Source: Rapana venosa
Taxonomy: Eukaryota; Mollusca; Gastropoda; Neogastropoda; Muricidae
Length of the DNA: 64,000 bases
Assembly: GCA_028751875.1 (NCBI GenBank)
Contig: CM054143.1
Coordinates: 67,789,194-67,853,193 of the forward strand
Direction: 5' to 3'
Shown here one piece after another: positions 22,101-32,384 of this stretch. A model generated the notes under the pieces. That model was not told the DNA's origin. It saw nothing but the letters and a program-made list of their open reading frames with translations, and did no database searches. Within the stretch, counting starts at the first letter, position 1; each line of letters begins with the position of its first letter. The position numbers and the translations under genes were made by a program.

Positions 22101-24600
22101 GTGAAGAGAAGCCAGACATCAGAAGTGAACCATGAAGAAGAAGCCAGACATCAGAAGTGAAGAGAGCAGACATAGAAGTGAAGAGAGAGCCAGACATCAG
22201 AAGTGAAGTGAAGAGAAGCCAGACATCAGAAGTGAAGTGAAGAGAGGCCAGACATCAGAAGTGAAGTGAAGAGAGGCCAGACATCAGAAGTGAGAGAAGA
22301 GAGGCCAGACATCAGAAGTGAAGAGAGGCCAGACATCAGAAGTGAAGAGAAGAGAGCCAGACATCAGAAGTGAAGAGAGGCCAGACATCAGAAGTGAGAG
22401 AAGTGAAGGCCAGACATCAGAAGTGAAGAGAAGAGAGCCAGACATCAGAAGTGGAAGAGAGGCCAGACATCAGAAGGTGAAGAGAGGCCAGACATCAGAA
22501 GTGAAGTGAAGAGAGGCCAGACATCAGAAGTGAAGTGAAGAGAGGCCAGACATCAGAAGTGAAGTGAAGAGAGGCCAGACATCAGAAGTGAAGTGAAGAG
22601 AGGCCAGACATCAGAAGTGAAGTGAAGAGAAGCCAGACATCAGAAGTGAAGTGAAGAGAAGCCAGACATCAGATGAAGTGAAGCCAGACATCAGAAGTGA
22701 AGAGAGCCAGACATCAGAAGTGAAGTGAAGAGAAGCCAGACATCAGAAGTGAAGAGAAGAGAGGCCAGACATCAGATGAAGAGAGCCAGACATCAGAAGT
22801 GAAGAGAGGCCAGACATCAGAAGTGAAGAGAAGAGAAGCCAGACATCAGAAGTGAAGAGAAGAGAGGCCAGACATCAGAAGTGAAGAGAAGCCAGACATC
22901 AGAAGTGAAGAGAAGAGAGGCCAGACATCAGAAGTGAAGAGAGGCCAGACATCAGAAGTGAAGAGAGGCCAGACATCAGAAGTGAAGAGAAGAGAGGCCA
23001 GACATCAGAAGTGAAGAGAGGCCAGACATCAGAAGTGAAGAGAAGAGAGGCCAGACATCAGAAGTGAAGTGAAGAGAGGCCAGACATCAGAAGTGAAGAG
23101 AGGCCAGACATCAGAAGTGAAAAGAGGCCAGACATCAGAAGTGAAGAGAAGAGAAGCCAGACATCAGAAGTGAAGAGAAGCCAGACATCAGAAGTGAAGT
23201 GAAGTGAAGCCAGACATCAGAAGTGAAGAGAGGCCAGACATCAGAAGTGAAGAGAAGCCAGACATCAGAAGTGAAGTGAAGAGAAGCCAGACATCAGAAG
23301 TGAAGTGAAGAGAAGCCAGACATCAGAAGTGAAGAGAAGCCAGACATCAGAAGTGAAGAGAAGCCAGACATCAGAAGTGAAGTGAAGAGAGGCCAGACAT
23401 CAGAACTGAAGTGAAGAGAGGCCAGACATCAGAACTGAAGTGAAGCCAGACATCAGAAGTGAAGAGAGGCCAGACATCAGAAGTGAAGAGAAGCCAGACA
23501 TCAGAAGTGAAGTGAAGTGAAGAGAGGCCAGACATCAGAAGTGAAGTGAAGTGAAGAGAGCCAGACATCAGAAGTGAAGTGAAGAGAGGCCAGACATCAG
23601 AAGTGAAGTGAAGCCAGACATCAGAAGTGAAGAGAAGCCAGACATCAGAAGTGAAGTGAAGCAGTGAAGTGAAGAAGCCAGACATCAGAAGTGAAGTGAA
23701 GCCAGACATCAGAAGTGAAGTGGAAGCCAGACATCAGAAGTGAAGAGAGCCAGGACATCAGAAGTGAAGAGAGAAGCCAGACATCAGAAGTGAAGAGAGA
23801 AGCCAGACTCAGAAGTGAAGTGAAGCCAGACATCAGAAGTGAAGTGAAGCCAGACATCAGAAGTGAAGGCAACATCAGAAGTGAAGTGAAGAGAGGCCAG
23901 ACATCAGAAGTGAAGGAAAGCCAGACATCGAAGTGAAGTGAAGAGAGCACACATCAGACAGCTCGAATAAGAGAAGCCAGACACAAAAGGAAGTGAAGCC
24001 AGACATCAGAAGTGAAAAAGAAGCCAGACATCAGAAGTGAAGTGAAGCCAGACATCAAAGTAGAAGAGAAGCCAGACATCAGAAGTGAAGTGAAGAGAAG
24101 CCAGACATCAGAGTGAAGGAAGAGAGGCAGACATCAGAAGTAAGAAGAAAGCCAGACATCAGAAGTGAAGTGAAGAGGCACAGACATCAGAATGAAGAGA
24201 AGCCAGACATCAGAATGAAGAGAGCCAGACATCAGAAGTGAAGAAAGACCAGACATCAGAAGTGAAAAAGAGAGCCAGACATCAGAAGTGAAGAGAAGCC
24301 AGACATCAGAAGTGAAGAGAAGCCAGACTCAGAAGTGAAGAAGAGAAGCCAGACATCAAAGTGAAGAAAGCCAACACAGAAGTGAAGAGAAGCACAGACA
24401 TCAGAAGTAAGAGAAGCCAACATCAGAAGTGAAGGAAGAGAGGCCAGACGCAGAAGTGCAGGGCAGGAATAGAAGTGATGAGCCAGACATCAAGTGATAA
24501 GAGAAGCCAGATCAGCAAGGTGAAGAGAAGCCAGACTCAGCAAGTGAACTGAGCAGACATCAAAGTGAAATAATGTGTAATGCCACATCCAGAAGTGAAT
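19105..24600. repeat. 5.5-kb modular satellite (14-bp core plus pentamer spacers)
   Basis: More than 200 units share the core GCCAGACATCAGAA followed by two to four pentamers drawn mainly from GTGAA, GAGAA and GAGAG (rarer CTAAA, GTAAA, CAGAG). Unit length therefore steps as 24, 29 or 34 bp. The left 3 kb is clean. From about 22130 single-base deletions appear, and from about 23640 they become dense until the array dissolves near 24600. Frames reading SEVKRGQTSEVK-like peptides are repeat translations. Confidence 0.95.
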
Positions 24601-25435
24601 GTTTTAAGCCAACATCACAGCTAAGCAACACCCACGACATCAAATTAAAAGCAGCACTCACGAAGTCCAAGTGACAGCCTAAAGAACCATCCTCGCAAGC
24701 TGACACACACCAGGAGACAGTGAAGCAAAAAGACACGAAGCTTGCCAGAGTGAGATGAGAACAAGGTCAGCAGACGACAGAAGAAAGCACCACGGCCTAC
24801 AGCCAGACAGAAGGGGACAGCTGTGCTACAGCTCCAGACTGATCACTCACACTCTTAAAGTGCCCGCCGGGAGCTTCGAGCAGACAGGAAGGAACCATTG
24901 CCCGTACACACACACATACACACACCACACATACACACTACACATTTACACATACACATACATACTACACTCAACACACATAATACACAATACACAATAA
25001 CTACACACAACAACACACACACACACACTACACAACACTACCACACACATACACACATAACACCACACACAACACACATCACAACACAACCCCACACCAG
25101 CGAAATAGAATCCCAACCTCAAGATACATCATCAAAAACACTTCACCAAAAAACACCACACCAATAACTACTAAATAGTTTACTCACCCACTCGACGCAT
25201 TTTGTTCAACACCATCCCTTACACACAGTACCCACTATACACTCAAACAAGGCGCACATCACCGAGTCACAGCGTCATACTTACACTACCATACACTGCA
25301 TACAAAAGCTGATATTCAACAACACATCCGAGCAAACACTACAAGCACAAACAAACACAACTCGACACAGTTCCAAATCACACGCAGCGACGACGGACTC
25401 GGCAAATAAGGCCTGCCTCAAGGGATGACTTTAGT
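24601..25435. other. Degenerate CA-rich low-complexity region
   Basis: This is the ragged edge of the satellite, then CACACA/ACAACA-rich sequence poor in G. No gene is seen. Part of it may be poorly resolved sequence. Confidence 0.6.
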
Positions 25436-25443
25436 CAGTCATT

Positions 25444-25765
25444 AACCCTTCCGTGTACTGTACAATAGAATTTAATTATTGTTTACTTTGCCTGGTGGGG
25501 GGTTGGGGTTTTTTGTTTTTCCATCGGCGTTGCAAGTACCCAGTGTAAGACAATGGACCTCCAGTGTTCCCTATGTGGTTCCTCTTTTGTTCCTTCCTGA
25601 CTGCAACTATTTGACTCACTCCAGGAGTACAGTTGAATGGGAGGGAAGAAAGAGCTGTGCCGTATGTGGAATGGCATCATAGAGACGAAATTCACTGCTC
25701 AGTAATGAAGGGGGTCAGTGTCTGCCCTTGACTGATTCGTTAACTCTTAAAGGGGGAAGGGGGGG
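25444..25765 (+). mobile_element. Possible piggyBac-related remnant
   Basis: TTAACCCTTCCGTG at 25444 resembles the TTAA-CCC start of a piggyBac-type terminal repeat. A + strand stretch near 25650-25720 (EGRKSCAVCGMAS, then RRN, then GVSVCP after a frameshift) resembles the cysteine-rich C-terminus of piggyBac transposases. I found no matching right terminus. The call is tentative. Confidence 0.35.
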
Positions 25766-26780
25766 GGGGGGAGGGGTTGGGAGCAGAAGGAGGTGGGGTG
25801 GAAGATTGGGGTAAGTTAAGGCCAGTGGGACACTCCCATGATTTGTGTTCCTATAGCTTTGGTTGTTGAGAACTGCACCTTCATGACTGCCTCAAGCAGT
25901 TCTCAGTTGAAATGTGGGAGGGGAGCTATCTGTTGCTGTCATGGATAGGGCAGATGGGATTACACTTAGAGGCCGTCATGTTAGTGATCATTATGGTAGA
26001 TGATATTACACTGGTGTGACAGATGGAGATACACTGGTATAGCAGATTCGTTTACACTATTATAGCAAATAAAGTCACACTAGTGTAGGGGTGAAGGTTC
26101 GGGGATAGGGGATGTTAGGACACTGGCACTCCACACCCAAAGGAATGATGTGAGGCCACGCAGGGGTGTTATGGTAACACTTTTTATTCTTATCTACCAA
26201 ACAACACACACCTGAAACAAAGATAAAATTCAGGTAACTACTCTATCCATATTTAACTAGGCACATCATTGATGAAAGGCACACACAGCAAAATAGCTAT
26301 GTTGTCTAGCTGAATGTAAAAAAATAAATTCCTTTCATCACTCACACCAAAATACCAAGTTAATCCTAGGGAACCAATAGAGAGTATACAGTTGTAAATC
26401 AGACAACCAAAGACTACTAAATAACTAGGAAAATCCTTTCCTCAATACTCTCAACTGACATTATCCTAATAATGTCAACAGAACTTAGTCTATACTAAGA
26501 TCTTTCACAACATTGGCCCCTATCATACCCCATGGATATTGTAGCACCAGAGAGAGAGAACAATGAACAAAATTTATTGCTATTTAGCAATCAAGCCATA
26601 TAGCGCTGCGGCGCGGTAACAAACGATATCGAATGCGACGCGATTACAGTGACATGGAAACCATGTCAGTAATGGTATGTACATCTAGATTTGATACATT
26701 ATTGTCCCTGTCTCAGTTTTCAAAACAGCCTTTCCTTTTCCAGTCTGCAGCCAGCCAAGTCAGCCCATGTAAAACCGGAT
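25766..26780. other. Unassigned region
   Basis: G-rich 25755-25800, then unique-looking sequence. GGTAACACTTTTTATTCTTA at 26173 has an AATAAAA on the minus strand, and AT-rich DNA runs to about 26580. It could be a degraded LTR or transposon, but no boundaries or coding motifs were found. Confidence 0.4.
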
Positions 26781-26988
26781 CAGGTCCCGAAGAGGATGTA
26801 ATTCCCGTTCAGCACGTGCCACTGTCTCTGCGTGTTGTGTGTTAGGACGCTGCTTCCCTTTACGAAGTCTGGCAAGCCTGACACGTTCTTCTGGCAACAT
26901 GTTTCTGTCTTCTTGCTTCATGTACCAGAACACACACTTAGATTCCTCACCACTATCTCCATTACAAGAATATTCTAGGGCGATGACC
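26781..26988 (-). other. Unassigned minus-strand coding-like stretch
   Basis: On the minus strand from about 26985 a frame of about 65 codons without a stop contains CVFWYMKQEDRNMLPEERVR, LARLRKGKQR and ARAERELHPLRDLIRFYMG. It is charged and looks protein-like rather than repetitive. Its upstream end abuts the LINE family A insertion at 26989, which may have cut it. I do not recognise the family; it could be part of a transposon ORF or a host exon. Confidence 0.35.
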
Positions 26989-27016
26989 TTTCATTCAAGA
27001 AAACTATTCTTTCAAG
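26989..27016 (+). mobile_element. LINE family A, copy 2, segment 1
   Basis: TTTCATTCAAGAAAACTATT and CTTTCAAG are identical to 7329-7355. The family A copy is 5'-truncated here and interrupted right afterwards by a CR1-like 3' end. Confidence 0.85.
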
Positions 27017-27483
27017 CTCGACCAACCCTCAGAAAGAAAAAATCTGAGCATATTACCCCTCTCTTGCAATCTCTCCACTGGCTGCCTGTGCCACAGAGAG
27101 TAAACTACAAGATCAGTACCCTCTGTTACAAATGTCTCCACAAAACAGCACCCGCCTACCTCTGTGAATGTCTTCACTTGTACACTCCTTCTCGTTCTCT
27201 CCGCTCTGCTGCAGATACCTTGTCCTTACGAATACCTAGATTCAACCAATCCACCATCAGCCGTCGCTCTTTCTCAATTTCTGGTCCATTGATGTGGAAT
27301 GATCTCCCTCTCTCTCTCCGCCAAAAACATTCTTATGACACTTTTAAATCCAGTCTCAAGACATATTTATTTCAAACCTAAGATTTTCCTCTCCTGCCTC
27401 ATCTCATAGTTTTTCCCTGCCTTCAACAGCCAAGATTCTATTGCCTTGCCAGGGTGTGTGACCTCTGTGTGTTGTGTGTGTGT

Positions 27484-27528
<45 letters not shown>

Positions 27529-27683
27529 TGGTGGCGTGCGCGCGCGCGCGCACATTTGGACTTGATGGAACTATTACTTGTTACTGGTTGTATGACTGTG
27601 TAAGAATGAGTTGAGTGCAAGCGCTTTGATTTGCCTCTGCAAGATATAGCGCTATATAAATTCCATTTATTATTATTTATTTA

Positions 27684-27711
<28 letters not shown>
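27017..27711 (+). mobile_element. CR1-like LINE 3' end (family B), copy 2, inserted in family A
   Basis: The open frame (start in preceding sequence, reading through to 27381) carries SLHWLPVPQRVNYKISTLCY, then AADTLSLRIPRFNQS, SISGPLMWNDLPLSLR and FKSSLKTYLFQT. This is close to the copy at 16555-17207. The 3' UTR has a GT/GC run (27470-27552), AAGCGCTTTGATTTGCCTCT, GATATAGCGCTATATAAAT and a (TTATTATT)n tail. It is a 5'-truncated insertion that splits family A between CTTTCAAG and TTATATACAATC. Confidence 0.9.
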
Positions 27712-27718
<7 letters not shown>

Positions 27719-27777
27719 CAATCTTCAATAGATTATGCTTCAACCCTGTGGGATTATGCTAGTGTAAACACTATGAA
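27712..27777 (+). mobile_element. LINE family A, copy 2, segment 2
   Basis: TTATATACAATCTTCAATAG ... GGGATTATGCTAGTG matches 7356-7418. It ends in AAACACTATGAA, which is repeated at 29610-29621 as a target-site duplication of the next insertion. Confidence 0.9.
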
Positions 27778-28678
27778 CATATTAAACAGGACTGGAGATA
27801 ACAGGCATCCTTGTCGGACCCCAACTGTGGTTTTGAAGTAGTCTCCGACCTGATTGTTCAGAAGGACTGCACTGCTTGCGGTGTTGTATAGTGCTTGAAT
27901 GGTTTGCACTAGTCCTTCTTCAATGCCAAACATTCTGAGGACCTGCCACAGGCCTTCGTGCCATACTCTGTCGAAAGCCTTCTTGAAGTCGATGAAGTTG
28001 TGGAACAGGTCTCTCTGATGTTGAAGATGTTTTTCCATCAGGATGTGGCAGTTAAAAATCTGTTCGATAGTGCTCCTGCCTGCCCTGAACCCAGCTTGTT
28101 CCTCTGCAAAGGTGTTCTTCTGCCTCCTTCTTTAGTCGATTCAAAATAACTTTGAGCATCATCTTGCTGGCGTGGCTGATGAGGCTGATTGTTCTATAGT
28201 TTTGGCATTGGCGTAAATTCCCCTTCTTGGGCAGAGGTATGATGAGTGACTGTGTCCATTCTGTTGGCCACTGTTTTGTCTCCCAAATCTTCTGACAGAT
28301 AGCTGTAACATGTGTGATGACTGTTTCGCCACCATGCTTGAGCAGCTCTGCTGGTATGTTGTCTGCTCCTGGGGACTTTCCTACTGGTAAGCTGCGGATG
28401 GCTTCTTCCACTTCTTCCCTCAGTATAGGTAATGGCGAGCGTGCTCTTGATGTTGCTGCTTTCTCTTCTATTATGCTCTTGTCAGGTTGGATTGGGTAGT
28501 TGTATAGTTCTTGACAATACTCAGACCACCTGTTCAATGCAGCTGAGCTTTCTGTGAGGAGGTTTCCGGAGCTGTCTTCAATGACTGATGATTTGGTTTG
28601 AAGTGGTTTTGTGAGTTTCTTCAGGGTGTCGTATGCCTTTTTACTGTTGCCCACTTTCATGCTTTTTTCGATCTCATC
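27778..28678 (-). mobile_element. RTE-b LINE, 5' segment in inverted orientation (twin priming)
   Basis: Read on the minus strand from 28676 downward, it gives the front of the reverse transcriptase domain. First KKAYDTLKKLTKP, then EEVEEAIRSLPVGKSPGADN and the NYRTISLISHASKMMLKVI block. Across a frameshift come FHNFIDFKKAFDRVWHEGLW, which holds the first catalytic aspartate (F.D..KAFD), and finally VGVRQGCLLSPVLFN. The continuation (FADD block onward) lies in the opposite orientation from 28679. The segment's last about 30 bases are duplicated at the start of that 3' segment. Confidence 0.93.
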
Positions 28679-29609
28679 AGGATGCCTGTTATCTCCAGTC
28701 CTGTTTAATCTGTTCTGGGAAAACATTATGAGAGAGACCCTTCATGACTTCCACTCTACCATCTCCATTGGCGGCAGACCCCTCAACAACTTGCGGTTTG
28801 CCGATGACATTGACCTCATGGGCGGAAGTAACACAGAGCTGCAAGATCTTACGACCAGACTTGAGAACAGAGCTGGAGCATATGGGATGGAGGTGAGCTC
28901 GGAGAAAAGTAAAGTACTTGTGAACAGCACTAAGCAACGCAACTGCTAAAATTTACATGAACGGCCAGCAACTGGAGGAGGTAAACGCTTTTAAATACCT
29001 TGGCGCTACACTCACAAAGGACGGGCGATCGACGACAGAAATCAAAGTCAGACTAGCCATGGCAACATCTTCCATGACAAAACTCACCACCATATGGAAA
29101 AGTAAAGAGATCAGTTTCCCAATCAAACTAAAGCTCTACAAAGCCCTAATTCAGACTATCCTGCTGTACGGCAGTGAAACCTGGACATTGACTGCTGAAA
29201 CAGCAAAGCGAATCCAGTCATTTGAAACAAAATGCCATAGAAAACTGCTGGGCATATCCTGGAGAGAACGAAAGACCAATGAATTTGTCAAGAGTCAAAT
29301 AACACGGCTGGCAGGTCCACAGGAACCCCTTCTCACCATCGTCAAGAAGAAAAAGCTGACATGGTTCGGCCACGTCACCCGCCACAACACTCTGCCAAAA
29401 ACAGTACTTCAGGGAACACTCGAAGGTGGCAGAAAGAGGGGAAGACAGAACAAGTCATGGATGGACAACATCAGAGAATGGACCAGGATGAATGACTCGG
29501 CACTACTGCACAGAGCCGAGGACCGGGATGGATGGAGGAGGCTTACCACGGCATCGTCTTTCGTGTCTCCTCCACGACCGCCAAGGTCACGGGACTGATG
29601 ATGATGATG
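28679..29609 (+). mobile_element. RTE-b LINE, 3' segment: reverse transcriptase FADD block to 3' end
   Basis: On the + strand: GCLLSPVLFNLFWENIM, then NNLRFADDIDLMGGSN with the catalytic FADD, GMEVSSEKSKVLVNS, one frameshift near 28945, FKYLGATLTKDGRST, ALIQTILLYGSETWTL, RKLLGISWRERKTNEF, KKLTWFGHVTRHNTLP and RTE-like end VSPPRPPRSRD before a TGA. The 3' terminus is a (TGA)n/(GAT)n short repeat, usual for this group. The frame from 28957 runs 213 codons uninterrupted, so this copy is fairly young, but the inversion makes it non-functional. Confidence 0.93.
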
Positions 29610-30067
29610 AAACACTATGAAACCATTATTAAGTCTGTATAAACGTGTTCTTAAACTGGTTCTTCTGAAGAAGACTACTTTACTAGAAGTGGATTATACT
29701 CAGTTAAATATTCTTCCCCTACACCAAAGACTAAGATTTAACAAAGGCCTCATGATGTTTAAGATAATGACAGGAACTTTTCCCTCATCCTTAAAAGACA
29801 AGTTCCCAATGAATCATTCCAGAAATACTGAAAAGCCGAGTGTCCCAATCCCAAGAATAGATTTGTTCAAATCTAGCTTACTTTTACTCAGGCCCTGTGC
29901 TGTGGAACTCCCTTCCTGACTCATTTAGACAACACCAACCATTAACAATCTTCAAAAGTCATTTGTTCATTCACTTGATGCATCAAAAATAAAAATCCAC
30001 AATTGATCTGTTGGAAACAAAGTAAATATATCCTCCCTTACATTATACCAAATTATCCTCTTTTTCT
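29610..30067 (+). mobile_element. LINE family A, copy 2, segment 3
   Basis: It starts with the 12-bp duplication AAACACTATGAA and continues CCATTATTAAGTCTGTATAA as at 7425. The frame from 29617 reads LLSLYKRVLKLVLLKKTTLL, LNILPLHQRLRFNKGLMMF and KIMTGTFPSSLKDKFP, better preserved than in copy 1. It ends at ACATTATACCAAATTATCC, then a C/T tract. Confidence 0.9.
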
Positions 30068-30601
30068 CTCCCCCTGTCACGTGGTTTTTTGAAGAACTAA
30101 CTCTTTGTTTTGAAAACACTCGAGTGGACGTAGAACGCTGACTGAAATGCCAAGAGTTGGTTCCTATCTCTCGTGAATCACATCCAAACAGAGCACAAGT
30201 TGACTCAGGAATCAAGTTGGATTTCTTTTATTCTACTAAATCAATTCAAAACATTCATTTCCAATACAAAAGTTCCAAAACAAAAAGGAAAAATCCTTTC
30301 CACAATCACCGTGGATCAACAGCCAAAACTCCGTGACTACACTCCCTAAATAAGAGCTATATCAGTTAATGACTTCCACAGTCCTCATAGTTCTCCTTCT
30401 ATTCCTTCAAATTCTCTCTCCTTCTTCAGGCACTCTCAACTTGCCTCCCCTTGGCCTTTTCTACCCTCCTTCCTTCCCATCTTTCTTCCTCGGACTGTCC
30501 TCCCTTCATCTGTCCGTCTCTCCGCCTCTCCTCCCTCCATCTGTCCATCTGTCCATCTCTCTCTCTTGGCCTCTCCTCCCCTCTGTGCGATAACAGCCCC
30601 T

Positions 30602-30613
30602 TGTATATATACA
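30602..30613 (-). promoter_or_regulatory. TATA box of the LTR-like element
   Basis: The minus strand reads TGTATATATACA. Its position downstream of both heat-shock elements predicts transcription toward lower coordinates starting near 30570-30580. Confidence 0.55.
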
Positions 30614-30640
30614 TTGCCAGGCTCCCTTCTACTAGCCACT

Positions 30641-30655
30641 GGAAGGTTCCAGAAA
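30641..30655. promoter_or_regulatory. Heat-shock element 1
   Basis: GGAAGGTTCCAGAAA is a perfect nGAAnnTTCnnGAAn array, about 30 bp upstream of the minus-strand TATA box. Confidence 0.75.
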
Positions 30656-30761
30656 CTTAGGGAACACAAACATCTCCGGTTACAGTGACTCACTCTGGTA
30701 GCTTCTAAAACTTCTTGTTTTACTGTAGGCTACACCATTCCAGAAAAGCCTAGAACTTCAT

Positions 30762-30790
30762 AGAATGCTGTAGAATATTCTGGAAACTCC
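30762..30790. promoter_or_regulatory. Heat-shock element 2 (extended)
   Basis: Pentamers in register at 5-bp steps are GAA (30763), a mismatch, GAA (30773), TTC (30778), GAA (30783) and TCC (30788). The central AGAATATTCTGGAAA is a perfect three-unit HSF site. A further TTCCAGAA pair lies at 30738-30745. Confidence 0.75.
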
Positions 30791-30944
30791 AAGAGCAAAC
30801 AAACACATGCAAGCTAAAGGTAATGACATTTCTTAACAAAACTATTATCTCATCATTAATGCATGCATCATTAAGCCAAGAATGTCATTCATAGCAGTCC
30901 TAAAAATCTTTTTAATAGAAACTCAGAATCTGTTTGTAACACTC

Positions 30945-30949
<5 letters not shown>

Positions 30950-31006
<57 letters not shown>
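30950..31006. repeat. (CT)n microsatellite
   Basis: About 28 CT units directly adjoin the LTR-like element's right flank. Confidence 0.97.
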
Positions 31007-31011
<5 letters not shown>

Positions 31012-31139
31012 GTGTGAATGTTTTACTTGTATATCGCTTTTGTGTTATTGAAAAATGACTTCAAGAAATGATTTTTTCCACTATCCTACTTCTTTATGAC
31101 TCTAGGACTACCTTAACATGTACAATGTTAAATCACAGT

Positions 31140-31210
31140 GAGTGCTAATGGTGATAGTGTTGATGAAATGAAAACTATATGCAATATCATATGGATTCAA
31201 AATGTACTGT

Positions 31211-31306
<96 letters not shown>

Positions 31307-32015
31307 AAATAATGAGTGTTGGTGATCGTGGGCTGTTTTTTGAGAATTATATATTTAATATTAGCTCTGAAATACACACACACTCTCTCTGTCTCTGTCT
31401 CTGTCTGTCTCTCTCTCACCTTTTATCGTTTTGCTAATAGTTATAGTTGTTGTATATCCTGATAAAGGATTCATACTTTATATTTTCAATATTTTATTGG
31501 GCTTGTCGGCTGTACTTAAGTTTTAATGAATGCCCTATTTCAATATCTTATTGTTATGTGTAACAACTATGTGTACCATTTTACAATGTGTAGATGTTTT
31601 ATTTTTATGACTTTATAAGTTTGGTTGCTGTTTTTTCTTCTTCTTAGTTTTGCTTGTTGTTGTTTTGTTGTTTGTTCTTCTCTTTTTCATTTTTTTTGTC
31701 TTTCTTTTTCTGTTGTTTGTTTGTTGTTGTTCGTTTGTTGTTGTTGTTGTTTTGGGGTGTGTGTGGTTGGGTGTTTTGTTGGTTTGTTTGTGGTTTTTTG
31801 TTGTTGGTTTTTTTGGGGGGTGTTTATTTGTTTGTTGGTAGGGTGGTTTTTTTGCGGGGGTGGGTTTAGGGTTTTCTTTTATTTGTTTGTTTGTTGTTGT
31901 GGGTTTTTGTAATTATATATATATATTTTTTTTTGGTATTGTTTTTTCTTTTTTGTTTCTTTATTTATTTGTGTGTGTATGTTTTTAAGGGTTATTCCCC
32001 TTTGTTTCTACTGTG
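31140..32015 (+). mobile_element. Dispersed repeat family C, copy 4
   Basis: AATGTACTGTGCTCTCTCTC at 31200 and the block 31316-31620 match copies 2 and 3. A CT tract (31213-31312) and the T/G-rich body (31625-31980) follow. TTTGTTTCTACTGTGTGAGT at 32000 parallels the end of other copies. The tail itself was displaced; a matching tail lies at 32385-32475 after other insertions. Confidence 0.7.
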
Positions 32016-32023
32016 TGAGTATA

Positions 32024-32025
32024 AG

Positions 32026-32063
<38 letters not shown>

Positions 32064-32135
32064 TAATAATAATAATAATAATGTATGGAATTTATGTAGC
32101 GCTGAATCTTGTAAAGCAACAAATCAAAGCGCTCA
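32024..32135 (-). mobile_element. CR1-like (family B) 3'-end stub
   Basis: On the minus strand: AGCGCTTTGATTTGTTGC, TACAAGATTCAGCGCTACAT, AAATTCCATAC and an (ATT)n tail. This matches the extreme 3' end of the family B copies; only about 110 bp were inserted. Confidence 0.8.
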
Positions 32136-32154
32136 GATGACATTTTATATATAT

Positions 32155-32380
32155 ATATATATCGAGGATAATGGAAACAGCGTACATATGCTTATTTTTA
32201 CATCCTGTCCCCGTGTGTATGCGGTTTTGTAAATTTTGTCATCTGTTCCCACCGGCACACAATGGCCTACTCTTTCGAAAAGCGGAACAGGATTTAACGT
32301 GTGCGCAAGATGTTCTGCATGCGTTCGCACACGGGGCCTCAGTTTATATTCTCATCCGAAGTATTGGGCTATTATCAAGT
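32155..32380 (-). mobile_element. tRNA-type SINE, body and tail, minus strand
   Basis: The minus strand reads GATGAGAATATAAACTGAGG (central domain), CTTGCGCACACGTTAAATCC, GGAACAGATGACAAAATTTA and the tail GGGGACAGGATGTAAAAATA ... CATTATCCTCGATAT. The tRNA-derived head is missing. It is nearly the same as 42185-42400. Confidence 0.8.
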
Positions 32381-32384
32381 GTAT

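Larger units (their letters stand above)
30075..30941 (-). mobile_element. Solo-LTR-like element with heat-shock elements
   Basis: Read on the minus strand it begins TGTTACAAACAG (30941) and ends CCACGTGACA (30075), that is TG...CA ends with imperfect TGTNAC/GTNACA complementarity. Both flanks carry CTCCCCC (30068-30074 and 30942-30948), compatible with a target duplication, although the site is a C/T-rich tract. In minus-strand order there are two strong heat-shock elements (30762-30790 and 30641-30655), a TATA box (about 30602-30613), about 380 bp of sequence, and an AATAAAA polyadenylation signal (about 30229-30235). That U3-R-U5 layout favours a solo LTR. No internal gag/pol region is present. 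It could instead be another element or, less likely, a host promoter. Confidence 0.6.

Noticed and set aside
20634..22509. SEVKRGQTSEVK-type frames in the satellite
   Set aside because: Short windows where module lengths happen to sum to multiples of three; frames break at the next unit.
26173..26560. Second LTR with AATAAAA signal on the minus strand
   Set aside because: No paired TG/CA ends, target duplication or promoter elements could be identified.
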